DNA of 64,000 nucleotides from Stackebrandtia nassauensis DSM 44728 (GCF_000024545.1 NC_013947.1:3534001-3598000); one strand, 5' to 3'; positions 24,681 to 33,635 are shown, counted from the stretch's first letter. The notes: a model not told the origin generated them from the letters alone. Numbers and translations are program-made.

Positions 24681-24998
24681 TCAGTGATTCGCCTTGAACG
24701 TCAGCGGGTTGCGGTACGCCACCAGGCAGGCACCGAACCGGCGGGCACCCTCCTCGGCGGCCGACAGCGCGGCGGCGTCGGCGGTGGTCAGTTCGGCGGC
24801 TTCGATCAGCTGGCACAGGGTGCTGCTCCCCCGGCGGGGCGGGGCCGGGTCGAGGCGGTAGGTCATCACCAGGTGCCCGGTGCGGGTTTCCAGGTCGGCG
24901 CGCAGCGCGGACAGCTCGGAGTGGGGCGGCGCGAACTCCGTCCGGTCAAGGGTTTCGCGCAGGTGTGACGGAAGGTCGGCCAGCCACGGGACGGACAT
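24681..24998 (-). CDS. Small hypothetical protein (105 aa)
   Basis: A cytoplasmic, helical protein that begins MSVPWLADLPSHLRETLDRT and ends GACLVAYRNPLTFKANH. No family was recognised. It lies between the CPBP gene and the response regulator on the same strand, and may be the last gene of the CPBP-kinase-regulator operon (24 bp gap). Confidence 0.6.
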   Translation of the reverse strand: MSVPWLADLPSHLRETLDRTEFAPPHSELSALRADLETRTGHLVMTYRLDPAPPRRGSSTLCQLIEAAELTTADAAALSAAEEGARRFGACLVAYRNPLTFKANH

Positions 24999-25022
24999 GC
25001 CGAAAGCCTAGGTCGCGGGAGG

Positions 25023-25682
25023 TCAGGACGCCAGTCCGCGACGGTAGGCGTAGACGACGGCCTGGACGCGGTCCCGCAGGCCGAGTTTGGTGAGGATGCG
25101 CGACACGTAGGTCTTGACGGTCTCGTGGCTGATCACCAGGGTCGCGGCGATCTCGCTGTTGGACAGGCCGTTGGCGATGTGCCGCAGTACTTCCAGTTCA
25201 CGCGGGGTCAGCGCGGTGTCGTCGGGGGTGTCCTCGGCGGGACGAATCCGGGCCGCGTAGCGGCCGACGAGTTGGCGGGTCACGTCGGGATCCAACAGCG
25301 CGGCACCGGAGGCGACCGTGCGGATGCCGTGCAGCAGCTGGGCCGGTGGGGCGTCTTTGAGCAGGAACCCGCTGGCTCCGGCGCGCAGCGCCTCGTAGAC
25401 GTATTTGTCCAGATTGAACGTCGTCACGACGAGCACCTTGACCGGGTCCTCCACACCGGCACCGGCCAGCTGGCGGGTGGCTTCGATGCCGTCCAGCACC
25501 GGCATCCGCACGTCCATCACCACGATGTCCGGGTTCAGGTGTCGCGACAGCTCGACGGCGGCGCGGCCGTCGGCGCACTCGCCGACGACGTCGAGATCGG
25601 GTTGGGCGCCGATGATGGTCGCGAAGCCCGCGCGGATGAGGGCCTGGTCGTCGCAGATCAGCACCCGGATCGGTTCGGTCAC
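25023..25682 (-). CDS. NarL/LuxR-type response regulator
   Basis: A 219-aa protein with a receiver domain (ICDD at 9-12, phosphoacceptor Asp57 in VVMDVRMP, Thr/Lys switch residues in VTTF and LLKDAPP) and a C-terminal GerE helix-turn-helix (LTPRELEVLRHIANGLSN). It overlaps the histidine kinase gene by 4 bp (ATGA), so the two form a translationally coupled two-component system. Confidence 0.95.
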   Translation of the reverse strand: MTEPIRVLICDDQALIRAGFATIIGAQPDLDVVGECADGRAAVELSRHLNPDIVVMDVRMPVLDGIEATRQLAGAGVEDPVKVLVVTTFNLDKYVYEALRAGASGFLLKDAPPAQLLHGIRTVASGAALLDPDVTRQLVGRYAARIRPAEDTPDDTALTPRELEVLRHIANGLSNSEIAATLVISHETVKTYVSRILTKLGLRDRVQAVVYAYRRGLAS

Positions 25683-26833
25683 GACGCGGTTCCCGTCGGG
25701 ATGCGGGCCCGGATGAGGTACCCGTCTGGTCGATGGTGGACGGCGCTGAAGTCTCCGCCCAGGGCGGAGACGCGTTCGCGCAGTCCCGTCAGGCCCCGGC
25801 CGCTGCCGCCGGGGGACGCGGCCTGGGAACCGGAGCCGTCGGTGGTGACCTCCACGGCGATCTCCTGAGATCGATAGTGGACTTCGACGGTGGTTCGCTG
25901 GCCGTGGGCGTGTTTGAGGGCGTTGGTGAGTGCTTCCTGCACCACGCGGTGGGCGACGAACTCGGCGCTGCCGTTGTGGCTGTTGGGGGTCCCAGTTTCG
26001 GTGAACTCCACCGGTTGTCCGGCCCGGCGCGTGTGTTCCACGAGGGAATGGAGGTCGCCTATGGACGGTGTGGGGGTCTCGGTGCCGTGGTCGGGGTTGA
26101 GCAGGTCGAGCAGGTGCCGCAGGTCGGTGATGGCCCGGCGTCCGGTATCGGTGACGGCGGTGAGGGTCTCGTCGAGACGGTCGGGGGTGGCGGTCAGGTA
26201 GCGGGCCGCTTCGGCCTGTACGACCATCGCGGTGACGTGGTGGGTGACGACATCGTGCAGCTCGCGGGCGATGCGCTCGCGTTCGGTGGTGCGGGTGGCC
26301 TCGGCGACGAGACGACGCCGTTCGGCCTCGGTGGCGCGGGTGGAGCGCAGCCAGGAGCCGACGCCCCAGGAGATGGCCAGCCCCAGGTAGAACAGCCCGA
26401 AACCGGCGAACCCCTCGGTGGAGCCGAAACGGTCGAGCGTGATCGCCAACGCCACATACACAGTGGACAGGATGGCGATGGTGACGCGGCGGTGGTGCGC
26501 CAGGTGGGCGCCCGCGCTGAGTATCGCGATGGGCAGTGCCGCGCCCGCGACGAAGTGGTAGCTGAACAGCTCACCGATGAGGAAACCCAGTGACACCAGG
26601 GCGAGACTGACGGCGGGCCAACGGCGTCGCACGGCCACCGGAGCACACAGGACGACCAGCAGCACGGCGGCGTACGCGTCGAAGGGACGCGGCGGAAGGT
26701 CACCGACCTGGGTGACGTGGTCGCGCAGCGCCGGCAGGAACGACCCACCGAACAGCAGCAGCGCGAGCGGGAGATCCCGGATCGTGACGTCCCAGCCTCG
26801 CCACGTGTCCCGGGCCCGCCGCAGATCGATCAC
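25679..26833 (-). CDS. Sensor histidine kinase (HisKA_3 type)
   Basis: A 384-aa protein with about five N-terminal TM segments and almost no extracellular loop, followed by the HisKA_3 dimerisation box (ERERIARELHDVVTHHVTAM, with the phosphorylated His) and an HATPase domain (QEALTNALKHA N-box, GSGRGLTGLRERV G-box). The lack of a sensor loop suggests intramembrane sensing, as in kinases responding to envelope stress. It overlaps both its response regulator and the upstream CPBP gene by 4 bp. Confidence 0.95.
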   Translation of the reverse strand: MIDLRRARDTWRGWDVTIRDLPLALLLFGGSFLPALRDHVTQVGDLPPRPFDAYAAVLLVVLCAPVAVRRRWPAVSLALVSLGFLIGELFSYHFVAGAALPIAILSAGAHLAHHRRVTIAILSTVYVALAITLDRFGSTEGFAGFGLFYLGLAISWGVGSWLRSTRATEAERRRLVAEATRTTERERIARELHDVVTHHVTAMVVQAEAARYLTATPDRLDETLTAVTDTGRRAITDLRHLLDLLNPDHGTETPTPSIGDLHSLVEHTRRAGQPVEFTETGTPNSHNGSAEFVAHRVVQEALTNALKHAHGQRTTVEVHYRSQEIAVEVTTDGSGSQAASPGGSGRGLTGLRERVSALGGDFSAVHHRPDGYLIRARIPTGTAS

Positions 26834-27666
26834 CGGGAGAGCGTAGCGGGCGCCTCGGCGCGGGCGCTACGTCGCAACGGGACCAGGTTGCCGCGCCGCC
26901 GCGCCAGCCACAGGAACACGACCGTCGCCAGCACACAGAACACCACCGAGTACAGGCTTCCCTCCGGACCGAAGTCGCCGCCGGTGAGTATCACCGGGCC
27001 CGACGTCGACGCGTCCAGCAGTCCCTGCGGGGTCCCGTTTCCGGACACCTCGGTACTGAAGATGCCCGACGCGGCGAAGTTCCAACCGAAGTGCAGCCCG
27101 ATCGGCAGCCACAGCGACCGGGTGGCGACGTACGCGGCGGTGAGCATGCCCCCGGCTTCGATCGCGATGGCGATCGCGCCCCACAGGTTCGCGTTCGGGT
27201 TGACCAGATGCACCAGGCCGAACGCCAGCCCGGTGAGCGTCAACGCGATCCAGGTGCCGATGCGTTGCTCGACGATCCGGAACAGGACGCCGCGCCACAA
27301 CAGCTCCTCGGTCACCGCGGCGGCGGCCATGAAGCCGAACAGTGCCACTGCGCTTTCAATCGAGCCCCTGCCGTTGACGTGGTAGCCCTCGAGGAAGGCG
27401 ATGTTGAAGATGACGAGGGCGAACAGTCCGGCGCCGATCAGTGTCCCCCAGCCGATCCCGGCCGCCGCGCGGTTGGCGGCGAGTTCGGCGACCGGCTTAC
27501 GGCGTTCGGACCATCGCACCACCCACGCGTAGGTGGCCAGGGCGGCCACGGCCACCGCGAGACCGACGAACAGGGTGAGGAGCTTGTTGTCCGACACGGC
27601 GTACACGGCCTGTCCACCGAGGAACGAGACCGCCGCGATGGCCACGAGCTGCTTCAACAGTCGCAT
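26830..27666 (-). CDS. CPBP-family intramembrane protease, first gene of a two-component operon
   Basis: A 278-aa protein with about eight TM segments and CPBP motifs EELLWRG, L-A-F-G-L-V-H and GLHFGWN. The overlap with the kinase gene (4 bp) shows that protease, kinase and regulator are one unit. A tempting but unproven idea is that the protease feeds the signal to the loop-less kinase. A second CPBP gene at 23864 lies on the same strand beyond the operon. Confidence 0.9.
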   Translation of the reverse strand: MRLLKQLVAIAAVSFLGGQAVYAVSDNKLLTLFVGLAVAVAALATYAWVVRWSERRKPVAELAANRAAAGIGWGTLIGAGLFALVIFNIAFLEGYHVNGRGSIESAVALFGFMAAAAVTEELLWRGVLFRIVEQRIGTWIALTLTGLAFGLVHLVNPNANLWGAIAIAIEAGGMLTAAYVATRSLWLPIGLHFGWNFAASGIFSTEVSGNGTPQGLLDASTSGPVILTGGDFGPEGSLYSVVFCVLATVVFLWLARRRGNLVPLRRSARAEAPATLSR

Positions 27667-27795
27667 GTGGAGTCCTTTGCGTAGGGGCGCGGCCGGGTCG
27701 CCGCGGCTGCGCCAACGCTATGGAATCGGCGGCCGGAAGTCGTCACCTCACGGTGGACAATCGCGGGTAGCTCGCACGAGGGACGAGCCCGCGAG

Positions 27796-29289
27796 TTACG
27801 CTCGCCAGGTCAGTGTGGCGACAGCTCCGCTGTCGAGTGTGTACTCGATGCTCCGGCCGGACCAGCTCACCGTGAAGGTCTGCGTAGAGCCGCCGATGTT
27901 GGTGGCGACCAGAACGATGGTGCCGCCCGGGTTCTTGAACGCCACATTGTGGATGTCACCGGCGTTGTCGCTGCCGATACGCACCGCCCCGGGTCGGACG
28001 TACTTCGTCATGTGCCCAAGGTTGTAGTACTCGGCGTTTCGCGTGACGGTGGTGCCGTCGATATGAACCACCCCGGTGCACTTCCCCGTGGTGCTGTTGC
28101 CGCAGCCGCCGTTCGCCGGACCACCCTGGGAGTTGAGCGCCAGGTTCCAGTTGATCGCCGCACGAGCCCAGTTGCGGGTCGTCCCGATCGTGACGTTCTG
28201 GGCATGCCAGCGCAGAGTGTCCGAAAAGTACTTCGCGGGACTGTCGTCGTTCCCGTGCCAACCCGAGCATTCGGTGAACCAGATGTCCTTGTCGGGGAAC
28301 GAATCATGCAGCGCCGTTTGGGCATCGGGACTGCCCGCATAACAGTGATACGCGGTGCCGTCGATCCACGTCACGGCCTGGCTCTTCAAGACGTCGTACG
28401 GGTAGCGAGGATTGCCCCCAGGATCGTCAGGGTGCAGCGCCCAGTTGTGGTCGAACGACAGGATCTTGACGTGCCCGTACCCGGCGTCGTCGAGCATCGG
28501 GCCCAGCTTCTCGATGATCGCGGCCTGGTGTTCCACGGGCATGTCGGTACCGGGGTATCCGTCAGGGTCGCCGTGTTGGGGTTCGTTTTGGACAGTCAGC
28601 GCGTAGATGGGAACTCCGGCGTCCTCGTAGGCTTCGACGAACCGCAGCAGGTACAGCGCGTACGCGGCGAAGATGTCAGGGTCGTCCTTGAGCCGTCCGC
28701 CGATGGTGGAGTTGTTCTCCTTCATCCAGGCCGGTTGGCCCCACGGTGTGGCCATCACTTTCAAGCTCGGGTTCAGGGCACGAGCTTGCCGCAGCAGCGG
28801 CAGGATCCGGACTTCGTCGTGCGCGATGCTGAATCGCGACATGTCGAAGTCGGTTTCGCCGTCGGGCAGGTCGTTGTAGGTGTAGTGCGGGCCGTCGACG
28901 AAGTCGGAGGAGCCGATCGGCTGGCGCAGGAAGCTCATTCCGATGCCGTCGGTCCGGTCGAACAGCGACGCCATCACGTCGTCGCGCTGCGACTCGGAGA
29001 GGCTGTACAGCAGCGACGCCGACGAGTCCGTCAACGACGCGCCGAAACCGTCGATGCTCTGGAAGCGTTGGCGCTCATCGACAGTGATCGTCGTTTGGTT
29101 CGAGCTGCCGTGGCGCCGGAACACCGGGCTGGGTCCGGGATCCAACAGTCGGGCCCGGTCGGGCGTGGTGATCCAGGACGAGACCGTGGTGCGCGGCCAG
29201 GTCGCCTGCGCGGAACTCGGCACGAGCGGAACGAGCACCAGTGCGATTAGGACGGTCAGCCAAGCGGCGGGGTTCTTGGATAGAGCCAC
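27796..29289 (-). CDS. Secreted glycoside hydrolase family 30
   Basis: A signal peptide (VALSKNPAAWLTVLIALVLV, ending SAQA) precedes a GH30 catalytic domain. Markers are IDGFGASLTDSSA, the acid/base Glu in TVQNEPQ near residue 236, the nucleophile Glu in WFTECSG near 340, and a C-terminal beta domain (SIEYTLDSGAVATLTW). GH30 enzymes act on glucosylceramide, beta-1,6-glucan or xylan; this layout is closest to the glucosylceramidase/beta-1,6-glucanase branch. The GTG at 29289 has GGAAGG at 8 bp and is preferred over 29298. Confidence 0.88.
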   Translation of the reverse strand: MALSKNPAAWLTVLIALVLVPLVPSSAQATWPRTTVSSWITTPDRARLLDPGPSPVFRRHGSSNQTTITVDERQRFQSIDGFGASLTDSSASLLYSLSESQRDDVMASLFDRTDGIGMSFLRQPIGSSDFVDGPHYTYNDLPDGETDFDMSRFSIAHDEVRILPLLRQARALNPSLKVMATPWGQPAWMKENNSTIGGRLKDDPDIFAAYALYLLRFVEAYEDAGVPIYALTVQNEPQHGDPDGYPGTDMPVEHQAAIIEKLGPMLDDAGYGHVKILSFDHNWALHPDDPGGNPRYPYDVLKSQAVTWIDGTAYHCYAGSPDAQTALHDSFPDKDIWFTECSGWHGNDDSPAKYFSDTLRWHAQNVTIGTTRNWARAAINWNLALNSQGGPANGGCGNSTTGKCTGVVHIDGTTVTRNAEYYNLGHMTKYVRPGAVRIGSDNAGDIHNVAFKNPGGTIVLVATNIGGSTQTFTVSWSGRSIEYTLDSGAVATLTWRA

Positions 29290-29336
29290 GGTCGTCACCT
29301 TCCGTTACCGAAATCTACCCAAAACAGTCATATCTG

Positions 29337-29936
29337 TCAATACATGCCCAGCACCATTGTCGTGAGTTCGTCGAGTTCGGACTCGTCGAGTGGGGCTTGT
29401 CCGGTGAGCAGTCGGTGGTACAACGGGCCCAGCGCCACGCTGACGGCGAAGGCGACCTTCGGATGTGTTCGCGGGAGGTCGAGGATCGTCGCCATGCCCG
29501 CTTGGTCGCGTTCGCGTTGGGGGTCGCCGAATCGTTGGGCGAAGTGGGCGGCGGCGGCCGGGTCGAGCTGGGCGTGTCCCAGCAGGGCCCGCAGTACCTG
29601 TCCGGCGGGCTGGGTGAGGAAGGCGTTGACCCGACCCAGGTGGTGGCGCAGCCGGACGACGGGTGGGTCCTCGTCTTCGGGCGGCCAGGCCAGGTTGGTG
29701 TCGGCGTCGTCGACGAGGGTGTCGATGAGAATGTCGACTTTGGATTTCCACCATCGGTAGACCGTCTGTTTGGCGACTCCGGCTCGGGTGGCGATGCCTT
29801 CGATCGTCACGCCGCTGAAGCCCTTCTCGGCCAGGAGATCGTCGGCCGCGTGCAGCACGGCGAGCCGGGCGCTGTCGCTGCGTTTGGGGCCGGTGCGGCT
29901 CACCACCGTCGGCCCGTCCTTCTCGCCGCCTGACAC
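29337..29936 (-). CDS. TetR-family transcriptional regulator
   Basis: A 199-aa protein with an N-terminal TetR helix-turn-helix (AADDLLAEKGFSGVTIEGIA, then RAGVAKQTVYRWWKSK) and a helical ligand-binding half. The GTG at 29936 follows AGGAGT. The gene begins 8 bp after the MFS stop, so it is co-transcribed with the pump it most likely represses. The perfect 13-bp-arm dyad at 31172 is its probable operator. Confidence 0.9.
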   Translation of the reverse strand: MSGGEKDGPTVVSRTGPKRSDSARLAVLHAADDLLAEKGFSGVTIEGIATRAGVAKQTVYRWWKSKVDILIDTLVDDADTNLAWPPEDEDPPVVRLRHHLGRVNAFLTQPAGQVLRALLGHAQLDPAAAAHFAQRFGDPQRERDQAGMATILDLPRTHPKVAFAVSVALGPLYHRLLTGQAPLDESELDELTTMVLGMY

Positions 29937-29944
29937 TTCGACTC

Positions 29945-31144
29945 CTATTCCCGGCCGCCGACCCGAGCCGGTTCGGCGTCGCGTTGGCTCCACAGCAGAC
30001 TGAACAGCACCACGGCCGCTCCTGCGGCGACCACGGTGCTGAGGGTTCGCGCCGCCACCGGCAGGCTGGTCGCCTGGGTGACCAGACCGACGCCGACCGC
30101 CGGCAGCGCCAGCATGGTGTACAGGATCGCAAAGAAGGTCGACACCGACGCGCCGCGGTGTTCCGGTCGGCTGCGCGTGGTGATGGCTGACAGTCCGAAG
30201 GCCATCGCGATGCCGGTGGACAGGCCGACGGTGGCCGCGCCGCACAGCAGCAGCGGCCAGGACGTGAGGCTGACGGCGGTGCCGACCAGGGCGGCCGCCG
30301 CGATCAGTCCCAGACAGGCGGCCGGAAGCCGAAAGCCGGAGGGCAGGGCTCGCGCCAGGAACTGGCCGAGGGCGGTGGACAGGAACGCGGTGGCCACCAT
30401 GGCTCCGGTGACCCAGTGTCCGGCGTCGGGAACGACGGTGTGCAGGAACTTCCCGGTCAGCGCGGTCAGCACCCCGAGGACGGCGAAACCGGCGGAGGCG
30501 GTGGCGGCCGAGCGGGTGAAGTCGGCGCGGATCTCACTGGGGAAGTGCAGCTTCTGCATCGCGAACCGGGACCGGGCGCGTGCTGTCTCCGGCAGCGGCC
30601 ACAGCGCGAGCGACGCCAGCAGGGCCAGCGCGGCGGTGGCCCACCACGGGGTCAGCAGTGGCTGGGAGGTCCCGTCGGCGATCGCGCTGGCGAGGAACGC
30701 GCCGCCGGCGAGCCCGCCCATGTTGGCCCACAGCGCCACCGAGGCCGACCGTATCGGCCCGTCCGGTGGGATCAGTTCGCTGAGCGCGGCGGTGGCGGCG
30801 CCGGTGATCAGGGCGGCCGACAGGCCCGACAGCACCCGGCCGATGAGGAGCATCGTGGTTCCGGTGGCCAGCAGGAACACCGCCGCGGCGGCCAGCGACA
30901 GGGTGAGGGCGATCAGCATCGTGGGCTTGCGTCCGATCTGGTCGGCGAGGCGGCCGAACACCAGCAGCCCGCACACGACGCCGGCGGCGTAGACGGCGAA
31001 TATCACCGTGACCATGGGTGCCGAGAAGCTGAACTCGTTCTGGTACAGCGGATACAGCGCGGTGGGGACGGTGGTTCCGGCCATGCATATCCAGAACGCG
31101 AAGGCCACCGAGGTGGCGGCGAACCGGCGGGGTGACGCGGTCAT
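29945..31144 (-). CDS. MFS transporter, upstream of its TetR regulator
   Basis: A 399-aa, 12-TM major facilitator (first-half loop FGRLADQIGRKPTM, early motif AGTTVPTALYPLYQ). The family exports drugs or metabolites; the substrate is unknown. An AGGAGA ribosome-binding site precedes the ATG. The only upstream sequence is the 34-bp perfect dyad that should carry the operator. Confidence 0.92.
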   Translation of the reverse strand: MTASPRRFAATSVAFAFWICMAGTTVPTALYPLYQNEFSFSAPMVTVIFAVYAAGVVCGLLVFGRLADQIGRKPTMLIALTLSLAAAAVFLLATGTTMLLIGRVLSGLSAALITGAATAALSELIPPDGPIRSASVALWANMGGLAGGAFLASAIADGTSQPLLTPWWATAALALLASLALWPLPETARARSRFAMQKLHFPSEIRADFTRSAATASAGFAVLGVLTALTGKFLHTVVPDAGHWVTGAMVATAFLSTALGQFLARALPSGFRLPAACLGLIAAAALVGTAVSLTSWPLLLCGAATVGLSTGIAMAFGLSAITTRSRPEHRGASVSTFFAILYTMLALPAVGVGLVTQATSLPVAARTLSTVVAAGAAVVLFSLLWSQRDAEPARVGGRE

Positions 31145-31171
31145 GAGGTCTCCTGACGTGTGAGTGGGAGA

Positions 31172-31205
31172 CCTAGACTAGACTAGACGTTGAGTCTAGT
31201 CTAGG
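31172..31205. promoter_or_regulatory. Perfect dyad operator ahead of the MFS-TetR operon
   Basis: CCTAGACTAGACT (31172-31184) and AGTCTAGTCTAGG (31193-31205) are perfect complements around an 8-bp centre. The arm itself is built from repeated CTAGA units. It begins 28 bp from the MFS start, as expected for a TetR repressor site. The right arm includes the stop codon of the cupin remnant at 31196. Confidence 0.8.
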
Positions 31206-31446
31206 GAGAGTCCCGTAGTGCTGTCAACGTGCGCGGGGATCTCGCCCTCGTGGCGGTCGCCGGTCGTGGAGGTGCCCTGGGGTTCGAACATCAGGATCGA
31301 GCCGCCCGGCGAGGAGGGCTTGTCCTCGGTGCCTCGGGGCACGACGAACACGTCGCCTTGGTGCAGCGCCACGGTCGTCTCGGCGCCGTCGACGTCGCGC
31401 AAGGCGATGTCGAAGCGGCCGTCCAGCACCAGGAAGGTCACGCTCG
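31196..31446 (-). pseudogene. Cupin protein remnant (N-terminal half missing)
   Basis: The frame encodes VTFLVLDGRFDIALRDVDG, DVFVVPRGTEDKPSSP and ILMFEPQGTSTTGD, the second half of a small one-domain cupin. The first half, which should hold the HxH metal ligands, is absent; upstream of about 31440 the DNA is instead the C-terminus of an AraC gene on the other strand. The break looks like a deletion or recombination joint. Confidence 0.65.
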
Positions 31447-31556
31447 CCGAGGCCGCGCTGCGATTGGACCGGTCGGTGCCGCATCTGGTGCGCAGTTTCA
31501 AGCGGCACGTGTCGGTGACGCCGGGACGGTACCGGGCCAACGCGCGGTTCAGCTGA
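31434..31556 (+). pseudogene. AraC-family regulator remnant (last HTH only)
   Basis: About 40 codons read VTLAEAALRLDRSVPHLVRS, then FKRHVSVTPGRYRANARFS and a TGA. This is the second AraC helix-turn-helix and the C-terminus. Everything upstream is replaced by the cupin remnant on the opposite strand. The stop shares the palindrome TCAGCTGA with the stop of the convergent NmrA-like remnant. Confidence 0.6.
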
Positions 31557-32196
31557 AGGCGGCGATGTGGCGCTTCGCCCAGTCCGCGTAGGGGCGCGGC
31601 TCGCGGCCCAGCACCCGTGCCACGTCCGGGCTGACCTGTTGTTCCACCTCGGTGGGGGTGCCCAGCACGCCGAGCACCGCTTCCACGGCGGGTTGGGAAG
31701 GTAGGCCAGCATCTGTCGCTCCACCTCCTGGCGGCTCTGTTCCTCGAATCGCACCGGTTGTCCGAGGAGTTCACTGAGGACGGCGGTTTGCTGCCGAGGC
31801 GAGATGGTGCGGGGCCCCGTCAGCAGATAGGTCTGCCCCACGTGGGTGGCGTCCAGCAGTGTCGCCGCGGCGGTCTCGGCGATGTCGAGCGGGTCGATCA
31901 TCGGCAGTCCGACTTCCGCGAACGGGGCTCGCACGACCCGTTCGGAGCGCACCGATTCCGCCCACTCCAGCGTGTTGGACGCGAAGCCGCCCGGCCGCAG
32001 TATGGTCCATTTCAGATCGCTGGCGCGCAGTTCGTCCTCGAAGGCGACCATGGGGACGTGTATCGGCGACCAGGGCCGGGTCTGGGTGAGTTGTGAGGTC
32101 AACAGCACGATCCGCGCCACGCTGGCGTCGCGGGCGGCGGCCAGGATGTCGGCCGGTGCGCCGTTGCGTTCGTGCGAGCCCTGCGGGCCACCCAGT
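31549..32196 (-). pseudogene. NmrA-like NAD(P)-binding protein remnant, truncated and frameshifted
   Basis: From about 32196 one frame reads APADILAAARDASVARIVLL, WTILRPGGFASNT and DIAETAAATLLDA, the middle of an NmrA/SDR-type protein. The N-terminal Rossmann Gly motif is missing. After LAYLPNP near 31700 the coherent protein moves to another frame (AVEAVLGVLGTPTEVEQQ to KRHIAAFS), ending at 31549. It is thus broken twice. Such genes normally stand divergent from an HxlR regulator, which is exactly what follows at 32146. Confidence 0.7.
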
Positions 32197-32547
32197 GGCA
32201 CGGATCACGCGCAGTGTCCACTTCGGCAGGCGCTCGAGCACGTGACGAGTCGTTGGGGTACCTGGATCCTGATCGAGTTGCGCGACGGGCCGCTGCGCTT
32301 CCACGAGTTGCGTGACCGCATCCCCGGCGTCAGCGAGAAGATGCTGTCCCAGACGCTGCGTCCGCTGCAACGCGACGGTTTCGTGTGGCGCGAGGTCGAA
32401 CCCACGATTCCGCCGAAGGTCACCTACGGCCTCACCACGCGCGGCGAAGGCGCGGGCAAGCCGCTGGCGGAGCTGTTCGATCACCTGATGGACAACGCCA
32501 CCGACATCGTCGACGACCGGGCCGCGTGGGACGCCAGGTCGGCGTAG
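32146..32547 (+). CDS. HxlR-family regulator, start unclear, possibly 5'-truncated
   Basis: The C-terminal 110 residues are a clear HxlR domain: conserved Cys in HAQCPLRQALEHV, LIELRDGPLRFHELRDRI, GVSEKMLSQTLRPLQRDGFV and YGLTTRGE. The ATG at 32146 is the only reasonable start in frame but lies inside the NmrA remnant and has no good ribosome-binding site; the intergenic region expected here seems lost. It may be functional or a remnant. Confidence 0.6.
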   Translation: MSAGAPLRSCEPCGPPSGTDHAQCPLRQALEHVTSRWGTWILIELRDGPLRFHELRDRIPGVSEKMLSQTLRPLQRDGFVWREVEPTIPPKVTYGLTTRGEGAGKPLAELFDHLMDNATDIVDDRAAWDARSA

Positions 32548-32556
32548 CAGGACGCC

Positions 32557-33618
32557 TCAGTCGATCTCGAAGCTCAGTATCCGGTCATCGTCGGCACCGG
32601 GATCGCCGCGGCCGTCGGTGTTGTTGGTGAGCATCCACAGTGATCCGTCGGGGGCGACGACGACGTCGCGCAGCCGGCCGAACTCCGCCACGAAGTGTTC
32701 GGCCGATGTGGACGGCTTGTCGAGCGGGACCTCGAAGAGCCGCTCCCCGCGCAGGTTGGCGATCAGGGCGGTGTCGCCGGTGATCGCCATGCCGCTGGGG
32801 CTGGCCTCGGCGGGTTCCCATTGCTGGACCGGGTCGGTGAAGTCCTCGTCCTCGGCGATGCCCTCGACCTCGGGCCAGCCGTAGTTGCCGCCCGGCTCGA
32901 TGACGTTGAGCTCGTCCCAGGTGTCCTGCCCGAACTCGGTGGCGTACATCGTGCCGTCCTCCGACCAGGCCATGCCCTGTGGGTTGCGGTGGCCGAAGCT
33001 GTAGACGAGGGAGTCGGAGTCCGGGTTGTCGGACGGGACCTCGCCGTCGGGCGTCATGCGCAGGATCTTGCCCGACAGGGATTTCCGGTCCTGCGCGGTC
33101 TCGGGTTCTCCGGCGTCGCCGGTGGTCACGTACAGCATCTTGTCGGGGCCGAACGCGATCCGGCCACCATTGTGGTAGCTGGCCGCGGCGATCCCGTCGA
33201 GCAGTTCCTTCGGCTCGCCCAGTTCCAGGGCTCCGGCCTCGCCCTTGATCGGGTACCGCTCGACGCGGTTCTCCCCGGCTCCGGTGGAGTACACGAACAG
33301 GTCGTCGTCCTTGACGGCCAGGCCGAGCAGGCCGCCCTCACCTTCACCCGCGACGCCATCGATCGTGGCGACCTCGCGGGGGTCGCCGTCCTTGTCGAGT
33401 TCCAGGATCTTTGCGGAGTCGCGTTCGCTGACCAACGGCGTCGAGCCATGGAAGGCGATCGACCACGGTGCTTCCAGGTTGTCGGCGACGACGTCGGGAT
33501 CGCCGGTGTCGGAGGGCTTCGCGCCCTTGTTCGACGATGGAGCGGGTGCGCAGGCGGTCAGGGCCGCGATGGCGAGGATGGCGCCGAGCAGCGTTCCCGT
33601 CCGTCGTTTCGTCGTCAT
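32557..33618 (-). CDS. Lipoprotein soluble aldose sugar dehydrogenase (PQQ type)
   Basis: The 353-aa protein starts with a lipoprotein signal (basic MTTKRRT, hydrophobic run, lipobox ALTAC with Cys23). It then folds as the six-bladed GDH/sorbosone dehydrogenase propeller: LEAPWSIAFHG, GGLLGLAV, SYHNGGRIAFGPD with the catalytic His region, GHRNPQGMAW and GGNYGWPEVEG. Family members oxidise sugars with PQQ, though many are PQQ-independent or of unknown substrate. An exact dyad at 33636 lies 18 bp before the start. Confidence 0.9.
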   Translation of the reverse strand: MTTKRRTGTLLGAILAIAALTACAPAPSSNKGAKPSDTGDPDVVADNLEAPWSIAFHGSTPLVSERDSAKILELDKDGDPREVATIDGVAGEGEGGLLGLAVKDDDLFVYSTGAGENRVERYPIKGEAGALELGEPKELLDGIAAASYHNGGRIAFGPDKMLYVTTGDAGEPETAQDRKSLSGKILRMTPDGEVPSDNPDSDSLVYSFGHRNPQGMAWSEDGTMYATEFGQDTWDELNVIEPGGNYGWPEVEGIAEDEDFTDPVQQWEPAEASPSGMAITGDTALIANLRGERLFEVPLDKPSTSAEHFVAEFGRLRDVVVAPDGSLWMLTNNTDGRGDPGADDDRILSFEID

Positions 33619-33635
33619 GTCTGGCCTGTCTCTCG

